DNA of 64,000 nt from CBDCWO01 sp965223405. Its GTDB lineage: Bacteria; Bacteroidota; Bacteroidia; Chitinophagales; Saprospiraceae. A program made the translations under genes and the position numbers. Below are positions 1 to 8,909 of this stretch, piece by piece (within the stretch, counting starts at the first letter, position 1; every line of letters starts with the position of its first letter). The notes beneath the pieces are model-generated. The model did no database searches. It worked only from the letters and a program-made list of their open reading frames with translations, and was not told the DNA's origin. Where the stretch lies: contig CBDCWO010000006.1 in the NCBI GenBank assembly GCA_965223405.1, positions 744,001 through 808,000 on the forward strand, read 5' to 3'.

Positions 1-295
1 TCCACATGGAATCACGTGCCTTCTGGGATTTAGGTTCAGAAGCCCAAGTCTCACCTTTAGCCTCGGCAAGAGAGCGGGCATATAAATTTGAAATTGTATC
101 GTTGATACGAAATATGACAATAATCCCAATCGCCAAAATTAAACCTCCGAGCAGAAGAACTAAATTCTCATACACAAATGACAATGTTCTATCCGTAACA
201 GATACATTTTCTAATTCCTGAGACCAAACCAAGAGCGGCAATAAACTCAGCAATGTGGTAACCAAGATATGTTTAAAAATATGTTGACCTTTCAT
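1..295 (-). CDS. ccoP: cbb3 cytochrome c oxidase subunit CcoP, N-terminal part (cut by window edge)
   Basis: I read this on the minus strand from an ATG at 295, giving about 98 codons before the window edge. Residues about 5-25 form a signal-like hydrophobic segment ending in WSQ, and residues about 43-64 (LVLLLGGLILAIGIIVIF) form a second membrane helix. A short soluble segment follows. This is the layout of the Bacteroidota CcoP N-terminus; the diheme cytochrome c domains with CXXCH motifs would lie outside the window. CcoP passes electrons to CcoO and the binuclear centre in CcoN. It lies 26 bp downstream of ccoQ in the ccoS-ccoNO-ccoQ-ccoP operon. The call rests on position and membrane layout, because no heme motif is visible. 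Confidence 0.8.
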   Translation of the reverse strand, partial: MKGQHIFKHILVTTLLSLLPLLVWSQELENVSVTDRTLSFVYENLVLLLGGLILAIGIIVIFRINDTISNLYARSLAEAKGETWASEPKSQKARDSMW

Positions 296-321
296 TTTTA
301 ATTATTCTTTTGCTTGTTAAA

Positions 322-486
322 CTATTCTTCATCATCCAACGGAAGACGAGACATTTTGTCGATAAACTTTTTATCCTTGCGAAACACTTGTATGACACCG
401 ACTACAAAAATGGAAATAAATGTGAGCAAGGCGAAGATGGCCATCCAGTTGAAATTACCTGCACTATCTAAAATGTATTTAGCCAT
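322..486 (-). CDS. ccoQ: cbb3 oxidase small subunit CcoQ-like protein (54 aa)
   Basis: A 54-codon frame runs from ATG at 486 to TAG at 322. It starts MAKYILDSAGNFNWMAIF, has one membrane helix (about residues 14-33), a basic stretch (FRKDKK) and an acidic tail (LDDEE). That is the usual pattern of CcoQ/FixQ, a single-helix assembly and stability subunit of the cbb3 oxidase. It sits between ccoNO (ending at 505) and ccoP (starting at 295), exactly where ccoQ belongs. Sequence conservation in this family is weak, so the call depends on size, topology and position. Confidence 0.8.
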   Translation of the reverse strand: MAKYILDSAGNFNWMAIFALLTFISIFVVGVIQVFRKDKKFIDKMSRLPLDDEE

Positions 487-504
487 TTTAATATAATTTA
501 TAAA

Positions 505-2649
505 TTAATTAGTTGCATTTATGACCTTTTCACCTGCCGGTTTAATATCAGTGCCCAGTCGTTGCAAATAGGCTATCAAGGCGATGATTTCTTTATTTGC
601 CAGATCTTCACCTTCGACACCATCCTGATTTAATCTTTCTGCAATTTCAGCTGCTTGAGCATTCAAATCATCTACTGCCTTTTCCGCATAATTTGCCGGA
701 TAGGGAGTACCTAACTGTTGTAATACTCTAATTTTTGCACCGGTATATTCCGTGTTCAACTCACGTCTAAACAACCAGGGATAAGGAGGCATTATGGATC
801 CCGGTGACATGGACTCTGGATCCAGCATATGGTAATAATGCCAACTGTCCGGATATTTATTTCCAATACGATGTAGATCGGGTCCAGTACGTTTGGATCC
901 CCACAAGAATGGACGATCATATATAAACTCTCCGGACTTGGAATACTCTCCATATCTTTCAGTTTCAGATCGGAAAGGTCTGATCATTTGTGAATGGCAC
1001 CCCAAGCATCCTTCTTTGATATACAGGTCTCTTCCTTCCAATTCCAACGGAGTATATGGTTTTACCGAGGCTATTTTCGGTACATTGGAACTGACAAACA
1101 ACATCGGGAATACTTCAATCACAGTACCGATCAAGACCAACACCGCACTTGCCAGCAACATTTGAATTGGACGTCTCTCAATCCATTTATGCCAGTATTC
1201 TCCTTTTTCTCTGTGATATACTTCTCTAGCAGGTGCTTCGGCAGCTTCATTTGGCTCCAGCGATCCGGATCTAACCGTCCTGATCAAATTCACAACCATC
1301 AAGATGACCCCGGCGAAATACAATGTTCCTCCTAAGGCTCTCATCATATACATGGGAATAATCTGGGTTACGGTTTCGAGAAAGTTTCCGTATTGCAAGA
1401 ATCCTTCGGGTGTAAATTGTTTCCACATCAAGGATTGAGTCCATCCCGCCCAATATAACGGAATCGCATAAAATATAATTCCTAAAGTACCGATCCAAAA
1501 ATGTGCATTTGCCCATTTTACGGAATACAATTTGGTATTGAAAATTCGAGGTAACAACCAATACAGGATACCAAATGTAAGGAGTCCGTTCCAACCCAAT
1601 GTGCCAATATGTACATGTCCAATGGTCCAATCCGTAAAGTGGCTAATCGCATTCACAGATTTTAATGACATAAGAGGTCCTTCCAAGGTAGACATCCCAT
1701 AAGCAGCAACCGCTACTACCATAAATTTCAAAATAGGATCATCTCTTACCCGGTCCCAGGCACCTCGTAAAGTTAAAATACCATTAAGCATCCCACCCCA
1801 TGAAGGAGCAATCAACATGAGAGAAAAAACAGTTCCTAAACTTTGAGCCCAATCGGGTAAAGAGGTATATAATAAATGATGTGGGCCCGCCCAGATATAA
1901 ATAAAAATAAGAGCCCAAAAGTGAATAATTGAAAGCTTATATGAAAAAACGGGTCGATTAGCCGCCTTTGGCAAATAATAATACATTAGGCCTAAATAGG
2001 GAGTAGTTAGGAAAAAGGCTACCGCATTATGTCCATACCACCATTGTACCAAAGCATCCTGAACTCCAGCAAAAACTGGGTAACTTTTCAAAAAATGCAC
2101 CGGAATTTCCAGATTGTTCACCACATGTAATATGGTAACCGTAATCCAGGTGGCAATATAAAACCAGATGGCTACATAAAGATGATTCTCCCTCCGCTTT
2201 AGAATAGTACCAAACATATTGATACCAAACGCGATCCAAACCAAAGCAATAGCAATATCAATAGGCCACTCGAGTTCTGCATACTCTTTGGCCGAAGTTA
2301 CTCCCATGACTAATGTTAGGGCCGCAGCTACAATAATGGCCTGCCATCCCCAGAAATGAATGAGCGATAACTTATCGCTATACATCCGGGTTTTTAGCAA
2401 TCTTTGTAAACTATAATACACACCCATGAAGATTCCGTTCCCCACAAAAGCAAAAATTGCTGCGTTGGTATGAAGCGGTCTAATCCTTCCAAAAGTAGTC
2501 TGAGCGATACCAAAGTTCAATTCCGGATATATCAATTGGAATGCTGCAATAAGTCCAACCAACATCCCTACTACACCCCACAAAATAGTGGCGTAGGCAA
2601 AATTCTTAACAATAGCATTGTCGTAGCTGAATTGTTCAATCTTTCCCAT
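505..2649 (-). CDS. ccoNO: Fused cbb3 cytochrome c oxidase subunits I and II (CcoNO, 714 aa)
   Basis: This is the high-affinity terminal oxidase core, reducing O2 to water and pumping protons in the inner membrane. Residues 1-about 465 are CcoN with about 12 helices. Visible ligands are H60 (RPLHTNAAIFAFVGN), H207 in WWYGHNAV, H257/H258 in AGPHHLL for CuB, and H345/H347 in IGHVHIGT for the two b hemes. Y251 lies where the cross-linked tyrosine is expected. Residues about 490-714 are CcoO, with a membrane anchor (about 498-520) and one heme c site, CLGCH at 548-552. The N-O fusion is normal for Bacteroidota. The gene lies 16 bp after ccoS and before ccoQ and ccoP. Confidence 0.97.
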   Translation of the reverse strand: MGKIEQFSYDNAIVKNFAYATILWGVVGMLVGLIAAFQLIYPELNFGIAQTTFGRIRPLHTNAAIFAFVGNGIFMGVYYSLQRLLKTRMYSDKLSLIHFWGWQAIIVAAALTLVMGVTSAKEYAELEWPIDIAIALVWIAFGINMFGTILKRRENHLYVAIWFYIATWITVTILHVVNNLEIPVHFLKSYPVFAGVQDALVQWWYGHNAVAFFLTTPYLGLMYYYLPKAANRPVFSYKLSIIHFWALIFIYIWAGPHHLLYTSLPDWAQSLGTVFSLMLIAPSWGGMLNGILTLRGAWDRVRDDPILKFMVVAVAAYGMSTLEGPLMSLKSVNAISHFTDWTIGHVHIGTLGWNGLLTFGILYWLLPRIFNTKLYSVKWANAHFWIGTLGIIFYAIPLYWAGWTQSLMWKQFTPEGFLQYGNFLETVTQIIPMYMMRALGGTLYFAGVILMVVNLIRTVRSGSLEPNEAAEAPAREVYHREKGEYWHKWIERRPIQMLLASAVLVLIGTVIEVFPMLFVSSNVPKIASVKPYTPLELEGRDLYIKEGCLGCHSQMIRPFRSETERYGEYSKSGEFIYDRPFLWGSKRTGPDLHRIGNKYPDSWHYYHMLDPESMSPGSIMPPYPWLFRRELNTEYTGAKIRVLQQLGTPYPANYAEKAVDDLNAQAAEIAERLNQDGVEGEDLANKEIIALIAYLQRLGTDIKPAGEKVINATN

Positions 2650-2665
2650 AAATCACTTTTAATTA

Positions 2666-2854
2666 TTATTTTTTCTGATCAGTTTTTAAGTCCGAGGATG
2701 CTTGGGGCCGTTCAACTTTGTCATCGAATAACATTCGTACAGATGGAGTATAATCATCATCATATTGTCCAGATTTGACCGCCCAAATAAAAGCCGTCAA
2801 AAATCCGACGGCAACTAGAAGACTAATGGTTATTAACAAAAAAATTATATTCAC
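2666..2854 (-). CDS. ccoS: cbb3 oxidase maturation protein CcoS (62 aa)
   Basis: A 62-residue protein begins MNIIFLLITISLLVAVGF. It has a single N-terminal membrane helix, then FIWAVKSGQYDDDYTPSVRML, the AVKSGQYDD-type motif typical of CcoS/FixS, and a charged tail. CcoS is needed for insertion of heme and copper into CcoN. It is the first gene of the ccoS-ccoNO-ccoQ-ccoP transcription unit and follows ccoI, the usual ccoIS order. An FNR-type box lies 70-83 bp upstream of its ATG. Confidence 0.93.
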   Translation of the reverse strand: MNIIFLLITISLLVAVGFLTAFIWAVKSGQYDDDYTPSVRMLFDDKVERPQASSDLKTDQKK

Positions 2855-2893
2855 TTAAAACAAAGTTTGCCACAAGTTATCAGCCTTACCCTG

Positions 2894-2937
2894 CAAGGCT
2901 TATGATTGTTGTCAATAATTATTATGATCTAAATCAT
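2894..2937 (-). promoter_or_regulatory. FNR-type box and probable ccoS-ccoNOQP promoter
   Basis: ATGATCTAAATCAT at 2924-2937 is a palindrome with the FNR/CRP-type core TGAT-N4-ATCA. On the minus strand a weak -7-like element, TAAGCCTTG, lies at 2902-2894 and would give a start near 2889. The box would then be centred near -41.5, the class II activator position, with a leader of about 35 nt before ccoS. The box is seen directly; the -7 element is imperfect and the start site is inferred. Confidence 0.55.
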
Positions 2938-2976
2938 TGGCCCAGAATATTTTCAGATTTTAGAAAACACTCTTAT

Positions 2977-5430
2977 TTACTTTCCATCTTTTCTTGAAGT
3001 AAGTTCCAACTTTTTGTCCAATTTTAGTAGTCCCATCCAGCGGAAAACTCCTGAACTCACCAAGATACCATACACCACCATCGTCAACGAACTTGCCGGC
3101 ATCAGGATCGCTGCTACAATCGGAGATAAAAGCCCCCTTACTGCAAAGGACAAACCTACTACATTATATATTAAAGCTAAAACATATGCCCCATAAATTA
3201 TTTTTCTACTGGTTGTAATGTATTTCAACATCCTTGGTAACTCATCAAAAACGGTATGTTCGATAATCACATCAGATGCCGGGGTAAAATTGTTGATATC
3301 TTCAGTAATCACAATCCCTACTTCACTTTGCTGTAGCGCTCCAGCATCATTAATTCCGTCACCTATCATCATTATTTTAGAGCCGGTCTCCTGTCGAAGT
3401 TTGATAAACTCTAACTTGTCCTTTGGCTTTTGGTTAAAAAGCAATATACTATCCTGAGGAAAAGCTCGGCTCAGACGTACACTTTCCCGATCACTATCCC
3501 CTGAGACTACAGAAAGTTGATATCTCTTGGCCAGCATTTTTATGGTTTTCCTCCATCCTCTACGATATTTGGATTCGATCACAAAAGACCCTTTCAACTT
3601 ACCATTGATTTGTAAATACACCTGATTGGATAATCTATGACCATCTTTCACAATTCCCAGCCATGTCGGGGAGCCTAATTGATATACATCATTATCAAAT
3701 ATTGCTCTAATTCCGGATCCTGGTATTTCTACGAAATCATTGAAAGTAACCAGGGAATATTTCTGCAGGAACTGCTTAATCGAATGACTATGAGGATGTC
3801 CCGACTGGCTGACCAAGGTATATATTCTGTTTAATTCCAATTCATTTAGTGAAGGACCTTTAAATAGTACCCTATTTTTTCCAGTTGATGTTAGCGTACC
3901 AGTTTTATCAAAAACGATGGTATCAGCCTGCTGAATATCTTCGATAACTTTCGAACTTCGCAAAAACATCTTGCGATGAGCCAACAACCGGATTACATTA
4001 CCATAGGTAAATGGAATGGCTAAAGCCAAAGCACATGGACATGCAATGATCAGAACGGCAGTTAAGGTTTTGAATGCCAGATTCAAGTCATATTGATACC
4101 AATAAGCGAAAGTGATGGAGGCAATGGATAAAATGATCAGGGTGAAGTATTTACCAATGCGGTTTGCCAATTCATGATCACGGTGGATAGTTCGATTGGA
4201 AAATGCCTTTTCTTCCCATAATTGGAGCAGATAACTTTGCTCAGGTGTTTTGACAATATCGAGATCAATCGAGTGTCCTATTTGTTTTCCACCAGCATAG
4301 ATCTTATCTCCTTTTTGTCTAGTTACAGGCATGGACTCACCAGTTACAAAACTATAATCAATCTGTGTCCGCCCTGTTTTCAAGATGCCGTCGGCTGGTA
4401 CCAATTGGTTATTTTTAACTCGTACTGAGTCACCAATTTTAATCTTGGATAAAGATCTGGAAACCCATTGTCCGTTTTCTAAAATTGAAACAGCGATTGG
4501 AAAATAAGATTTGTAATCCCTTTCAAAAGATAGATGATGAAAAGTTTTCTGTTGAAACCACTTTCCTACCAGCAGGAAAAATACCAATCCAGCCAGACTG
4601 TCCATATATCCGCTTCCCACCTGGAAAAAGATATCGTAAGTACTTCTTAAAAACAGGGCTATGATTCCCAAAGTAATAGGAACATCCATATTTAAATATC
4701 CCCTTTTTATACCCTGAAATGCAGATTTTATGTAATCACTTGCTCCGTACACCAATACAGGAATACCCAATACCCAGTTTAAATAGTTAAACTTATGTCC
4801 GATTGACGTTCCTACTACACCTAAATACTCCGGAAAACTCAACAGCATGATATTCCCGAAACAAAATCCGACCACACCGATTTGATAAATAAGTTTTTTA
4901 CTTACTGTTCGTTGACGTTTTTCCTCCAGTTGCCCCATATTCAACGCGGGGCTATACCCTATTTTATCTAATATTTCTACGATCCTACGCAAAGAAATAA
5001 TGTGATGATCAAAACTTATACTTACTTGTTTACGCAAAAAGTCCACTTTCGATACAGTTACCCCTTTGGCCATTTTATACAAATTCTCTAACAGCCAGAT
5101 ACAGGAGGCACAATGAATAGCCGGAAGATGGAATGTTACTTTGGTGTAATCATCACTTTGAAAATCAATAAGTTTTTGTTGAATATCCTCATCATCGAGA
5201 AATTCGTACTGGGTGGTGGATTTGTTTTTAAGGCTTAATCCGGGATGGTCTTCCAATTGATAATACTTCATCAGACCATTTTCATGGATAATCTCATATA
5301 CCAAGCGGCAGCCCTGACAACAGAATATATGTTCTTGAAGCTTGATGTTATTGTCACGGCAGGAGTCACCACAGTGTACACACTGAAGTTTTCGCTTTCG
5401 ATCCCTATTCTCAGAGACAGATTTTCTCAT
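2977..5430 (-). CDS. ccoI: Copper-translocating P-type ATPase CcoI/FixI (817 aa)
   Basis: This P1B-type ATPase exports copper for cbb3 oxidase assembly. The N-terminus is cysteine-rich (CVHCGDSC, then CCQGC), as in FixI. An HMA-like domain follows with CASC at about 107-110. Other signatures are TGES (about 365), the CPC membrane metal site (about 463), the phosphorylation motif DKTGT (about 507) and GDGIND (about 690). The frame opens further upstream at a TTG (5478), but I prefer ATG 5430, because the TTG lies within 5 bp of the palindromic box at 5483-5504. It is transcribed toward ccoS and divergently from the ferredoxin reductase gene. Confidence 0.93.
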   Translation of the reverse strand: MRKSVSENRDRKRKLQCVHCGDSCRDNNIKLQEHIFCCQGCRLVYEIIHENGLMKYYQLEDHPGLSLKNKSTTQYEFLDDEDIQQKLIDFQSDDYTKVTFHLPAIHCASCIWLLENLYKMAKGVTVSKVDFLRKQVSISFDHHIISLRRIVEILDKIGYSPALNMGQLEEKRQRTVSKKLIYQIGVVGFCFGNIMLLSFPEYLGVVGTSIGHKFNYLNWVLGIPVLVYGASDYIKSAFQGIKRGYLNMDVPITLGIIALFLRSTYDIFFQVGSGYMDSLAGLVFFLLVGKWFQQKTFHHLSFERDYKSYFPIAVSILENGQWVSRSLSKIKIGDSVRVKNNQLVPADGILKTGRTQIDYSFVTGESMPVTRQKGDKIYAGGKQIGHSIDLDIVKTPEQSYLLQLWEEKAFSNRTIHRDHELANRIGKYFTLIILSIASITFAYWYQYDLNLAFKTLTAVLIIACPCALALAIPFTYGNVIRLLAHRKMFLRSSKVIEDIQQADTIVFDKTGTLTSTGKNRVLFKGPSLNELELNRIYTLVSQSGHPHSHSIKQFLQKYSLVTFNDFVEIPGSGIRAIFDNDVYQLGSPTWLGIVKDGHRLSNQVYLQINGKLKGSFVIESKYRRGWRKTIKMLAKRYQLSVVSGDSDRESVRLSRAFPQDSILLFNQKPKDKLEFIKLRQETGSKIMMIGDGINDAGALQQSEVGIVITEDINNFTPASDVIIEHTVFDELPRMLKYITTSRKIIYGAYVLALIYNVVGLSFAVRGLLSPIVAAILMPASSLTMVVYGILVSSGVFRWMGLLKLDKKLELTSRKDGK

Positions 5431-5482
5431 TTTGCAAAACTCATTTGCTAAAATCAAATTATATTTGACGGTTCTCAATTAA

Positions 5483-5504
5483 AAGAATGATAAATATCAT
5501 TCTT
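5483..5504. promoter_or_regulatory. FNR-type palindrome shared by ccoI and the ferredoxin reductase operon
   Basis: This is a perfect inverted repeat with 10-nt arms (AAGAATGATA and TATCATTCTT) around AA. Its core, TGAT-AAAT-ATCA (5488-5499), matches the FNR/FixK half-site pattern. On the plus strand TACTTTTG (5524-5531) fits the Bacteroidota -7 box, and a start near 5536 puts the palindrome near -42. On the minus strand TATAATTTG (5463-5455) could serve ccoI with a similar spacing. Short outer arms GGTTCT and AGAACC also flank it. Confidence 0.6.
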
Positions 5505-5542
5505 AGAACCATAACAGGCTTTCTACTTTTGGGGCCAAATAT

Positions 5543-6580
5543 ATGCAAATTTGTATGCACCAAACAGATATAATTATTGTTGGAGCCGGACCAGTAGGCC
5601 TATTTACTGTATTTGAAGCTGGATTGTTGCAGTTGAAATGCCATTTGATAGATAGCTTACCACAGATCGGGGGTCAGTTATCAGAAATTTATCCGAGAAA
5701 ACCCATCTACGATATTCCTGGAATTCCCAGCATCTTAGCCAAAGATCTTGTCGATAATCTTTGGCAACAGATTGCTCCTTTCAACCCTGAATTCACCCTT
5801 GGAGAAAGAGCAGAAAAATTGGAACGACTGGAGGATAATAACTGGGTAGTCACTACGAGTGGGGGAACTAAAATTAAAGCTCCGGTGGTTGCCATTGCCG
5901 CTGGACTGGGTGCTTTTGAACCGCGCAAACCTCCATTGACCAATATTACCCGGTACGAAGGTAAAGGGATTGAGTATTTTGTTCGGGATCCTGAAAAATT
6001 CACCGGAAAAAAAGTGTTAATAGCCGGAGGTGGAGACAGCGCCTTGGATTGGAGCATTGGTTTGGCAAACAGAGTGAAAAAATTATGGTTAGTTCATCGC
6101 AGAAGTGAATTCAGAGGAGCCCCAAAAAGTGTTGCTAAAGTCCATGAGTTGGCCAATCGTGGGAAGATTGAAATTCTAACCAACTCCCAGGTAACCGGTT
6201 TACAAGGAAATGGGCGATTGGAAAGTGTTGTTATCACGCAAAAAGAAGGAAATATTAGCGAACAGGTTGTGGACTACTTTATACCCTTATTCGGCCTTAC
6301 TCCAAAACTCGGACCCATAGCCACTTGGAACCTCGAATTGGATAAATCAGGAATCATAGTTAACACCTTAGATTATCAAACGAACATCCCTGGAATTTAT
6401 GCAATTGGAGATATCAATAGTTATCCAGGCAAATTAAAGTTGATCCTTTGTGGATTTCATGAAGCCACGCTGATGGTTCAATCTGCATTCAAACGAATTC
6501 ATCCGGATCAAAAACTCAGCTTTAAATATACGACTGTGATGGGTGAACAGGGAATTTTAAAAAAAGCAGAGTCACTATGA
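5543..6580 (+). CDS. Thioredoxin-reductase-like ferredoxin:NAD(P)+ reductase (345 aa)
   Basis: This FAD enzyme moves electrons between NAD(P)H and a ferredoxin. The N-terminal FAD site GAGPVG is at 14-19, followed by GGQL near residue 44. A second nucleotide-binding motif, AGGGDSALD, lies near residue 164, and a C-terminal FAD motif, AIGDINSYPGKLKL, near 290. No CXXC redox pair is visible between the FAD and NADPH domains, which separates it from true thioredoxin reductases and fits the YumC-type family. Starts at 5543 and 5555 are both possible. It overlaps the ferredoxin gene by 4 bp (ATGA), so translation is probably coupled. Its promoter carries an FNR-type palindrome. Confidence 0.9.
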   Translation: MQICMHQTDIIIVGAGPVGLFTVFEAGLLQLKCHLIDSLPQIGGQLSEIYPRKPIYDIPGIPSILAKDLVDNLWQQIAPFNPEFTLGERAEKLERLEDNNWVVTTSGGTKIKAPVVAIAAGLGAFEPRKPPLTNITRYEGKGIEYFVRDPEKFTGKKVLIAGGGDSALDWSIGLANRVKKLWLVHRRSEFRGAPKSVAKVHELANRGKIEILTNSQVTGLQGNGRLESVVITQKEGNISEQVVDYFIPLFGLTPKLGPIATWNLELDKSGIIVNTLDYQTNIPGIYAIGDINSYPGKLKLILCGFHEATLMVQSAFKRIHPDQKLSFKYTTVMGEQGILKKAESL

Positions 6581-6894
6581 TTAAAATATCGGTTGAGGAC
6601 CGCGAAGGCAAAGAGCATTTGCTGGAGGCACCAATCAACATGAATTTGAATGTCATGGAAGTATGTAAAGCCCATGAATTACCGGTAAAAGGTACTTGTG
6701 GTGGCATGGCTTTGTGTTCGTCATGCCATGTATACGTGCTCTCCGACCATCCACTGTCTGAAATGAACGATGAGGAGATGGAAATGCTGGATCAAGCCTT
6801 TTTTGTTCAAGACAATAGCCGCCTCGGTTGTCAATTGAATATTACTGAAGATTTAGATGGATTAAAACTTAAACTTGCTCCGGAAGGAGAATGA
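6577..6894 (+). CDS. 2Fe-2S ferredoxin, adrenodoxin/ISC type (105 aa)
   Basis: The four cluster cysteines are visible as C41-X5-C47-X2-C50 (CGGMALCSSC) plus C85 (RLGCQL), with the SEMNDEEMEMLD helix typical of vertebrate-type ferredoxins between them. The protein is soluble, acidic and of normal length. The start codon overlaps the stop of the reductase gene, so the two very probably form an electron-transfer pair. The electron acceptor is unknown. The position beside cbb3 genes and the shared FNR-type box suggest use under low oxygen. Confidence 0.92.
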   Translation: MIKISVEDREGKEHLLEAPINMNLNVMEVCKAHELPVKGTCGGMALCSSCHVYVLSDHPLSEMNDEEMEMLDQAFFVQDNSRLGCQLNITEDLDGLKLKLAPEGE

Positions 6895-6973
6895 AAATTA
6901 GAGTTCTAAGTACCTTATTTCAAGTATTAAAATATGTCCAGCCTGGAAAAATGATTACACCTAATTGAATTTT

Positions 6974-7819
6974 CTATCCCAGACTTAAAATGGGCTTATG
7001 GATACGCATTGCTAACTGTGATGTCTTACTGATACCGGTAAATTTTTTCCAGAATCCGGGATTTGAAGGAATTACCACCACTAAGTCTATTGGATTTTGA
7101 TCTATGTATGCCCTTAATCCTTCCCATACTGAAGTTGCCGTTTGCTGCCTAATTTCAAATTGAAAACCTTCTTCCAGTCTTCGTTCCATATGCTGACGAA
7201 TCGTATTTTCTACTTCAGAATATTTATCTTCTTTTTGAGTTTTAATATGTATAAAATGCAAATTGCAGGGTTTAAAATACTTGGCTAGATTGATAAGTTC
7301 TTCCATTTTCTGGTAGGAAGCCAAATAGATGTCACTAGCTACTAAGATATGCTTTGGTTTTTGGTATCTATATCCATGTGGAACCAAGTAAACTTTTTTA
7401 TTGGCATTTTTTGCTACATAAGTAGAAATAGTTCCTAACAATCGCTCTTTAACTCCATATTGATTACGGGTGCCCATCACGATTTCTGAAATATCCGAAC
7501 GTTCTTCGACCATTTGAAGTATCTCATTAGCTGGCAGTCCAATTCCGAGTTTTATCTCATGCCGTACTTTGGGCGTTGGTGGGTCTTCATGAGGAATGGT
7601 CGCTAAGAATTCCTGAATTTTTCTTTCCGTAATTTCACGAGCGCTAAGCATTGGTTGAAAAATCAGTGGTTCCTTTGACGACGCCATACCGTCATACACA
7701 TGTAAAATCAGGATGGTGGCTTGACTATCGAATGCAAGATGACATGCAAACAAATAAGCATCTTTGGAACAATCGGAAAAATCTATAGGAACCAATATGG
7801 TACGGGTAGCCATCACCAT
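6974..7819 (-). CDS. Tandem universal stress protein (281 aa)
   Basis: Two UspA domains are seen. The first (residues 1-about 145) starts TRTILVPIDFSD and ends with MGTRNQYGVKERLLGT and VYLVPHG. The second (about 155-281) starts KHILVASDIY. The ATP-binding pattern G-X2-G-X9-G(S/T) is imperfect in domain 1, because the second glycine is replaced by N, and it is lost in domain 2. The gene is second in an operon and its ATG overlaps the preceding stop (TAATG). The convergent ferredoxin gene ends 79 bp away. Usp proteins in this setting often respond to oxygen limitation; the precise role is unknown. Confidence 0.88.
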   Translation of the reverse strand: MVMATRTILVPIDFSDCSKDAYLFACHLAFDSQATILILHVYDGMASSKEPLIFQPMLSAREITERKIQEFLATIPHEDPPTPKVRHEIKLGIGLPANEILQMVEERSDISEIVMGTRNQYGVKERLLGTISTYVAKNANKKVYLVPHGYRYQKPKHILVASDIYLASYQKMEELINLAKYFKPCNLHFIHIKTQKEDKYSEVENTIRQHMERRLEEGFQFEIRQQTATSVWEGLRAYIDQNPIDLVVVIPSNPGFWKKFTGISKTSQLAMRIHKPILSLG

Positions 7820-8883
7820 TACTTATGGTAGACCATAAGAGGAATTTTCGTAGATAAGGCTACTCGCTTCGTGAATGATGTATGTACCAGGTTGACCCAA
7901 AAGTTTCGATGTTTTGACACCAGAATCATCAAGTCAATACCTTTGGAGTTGACATATTTATTCAAGCCTTTTGATACATCATCAGCATATACAAAATCAA
8001 ATAAAATTTCATTACTGGAAAAGTATTCCGACATCAATTCATTCGTATCCTGGTTTTGTTTTTCTCCTTTTTCCAGAACGTGAACCAAATGAATAACCGC
8101 TCCAAATTGATCGGCAAAATTTCTGGAAAGTGATAATAAGAAGGAATCATCGGAATCACTATTGAATGCATATGCTACATGCTTGAAAGGAGCAAAGGAT
8201 ACATTCTGTGGAACCAACAACACCGGACATTTGGCTTTTCTCGCCACGGCAGAAGAAACACTGCCAAAAAGTTTTTCCAAACCGGTTTTTTCACCTGTGG
8301 AGCCTAATATTATTAAATCATAATCCACGGACTCCCGGATTAATGTTTCAACCGGAAAACCTACCAAGCATTCTGATTTTACGGTTTCTCGATTCGAAAC
8401 CGTATTTGCAATTATCTTGTCCAGTTGGTCGCATTTCATCTTTTGCATCTCCTGCAGATCACTGGCTCCGCCAATAGCTCCATAATTGGGATCTACAGGG
8501 GGCATAAATACATGAACCAGCTTAATTTCAGCATTCCATTTATTGCTAAGATCTGATGCATATTTAAGTGCATTAATCGAAGTATCAGAATAATCAATTG
8601 GTACTAATATCTTTTTTAAGTGTTGCGATTTTTCCATACTGACCGCCTCTGTAAGAATATTTTCCAATTTAGTCAATTCATCTTTGCCATATACAGATCT
8701 GGTTAGCCCATTATTTATGCTGATAGCAGGTATACTATGAATGTTCTCATTAACCATTTCATTGATATCCTCTATTTCTTCCAACTGATACTCTTCATCT
8801 ACCTCCCTTAAAAACTCAATAATTTTTTCTCTTAACTCTAGATAATATTGAGTTTTTAGACCGTACATTTTAATTTCCAACAT
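7819..8883 (-). CDS. Thioredoxin-like domain fused to tandem universal stress domains
   Basis: Residues 1-about 85 look like a small thioredoxin-fold domain (a 'thioredoxin_3'-type beta-alpha-beta start and a cis-proline-like motif, HSIPAISINNG), but no cysteine is present, so it cannot be a classical redox domain. A first Usp domain (about 90-230) follows, with a complete ATP motif (GSTGEKTGLEKLFGS). A second, divergent Usp domain (about 235-355) lacks the motif. The frame opens at GTG 8892; ATG 8883 is preferred. It is first in the two-gene usp operon, and an FNR-like box lies 57-68 bp upstream. The thioredoxin assignment is by eye. Confidence 0.82.
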   Translation of the reverse strand: MLEIKMYGLKTQYYLELREKIIEFLREVDEEYQLEEIEDINEMVNENIHSIPAISINNGLTRSVYGKDELTKLENILTEAVSMEKSQHLKKILVPIDYSDTSINALKYASDLSNKWNAEIKLVHVFMPPVDPNYGAIGGASDLQEMQKMKCDQLDKIIANTVSNRETVKSECLVGFPVETLIRESVDYDLIILGSTGEKTGLEKLFGSVSSAVARKAKCPVLLVPQNVSFAPFKHVAYAFNSDSDDSFLLSLSRNFADQFGAVIHLVHVLEKGEKQNQDTNELMSEYFSSNEILFDFVYADDVSKGLNKYVNSKGIDLMILVSKHRNFWVNLVHTSFTKRVALSTKIPLMVYHK

Positions 8884-8909
8884 ATTTTCCACTTAGGATA
8901 TTATTACCT

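Noticed and set aside
994..1335. Long plus-strand frames inside ccoNO and similar antisense frames elsewhere
   Set aside because: They lie opposite strongly conserved coding sequence and are shadows of the real genes.
6895..6973. Possible terminator between ferredoxin and usp genes
   Set aside because: No stable hairpin with a T run could be found in the 79-bp gap.
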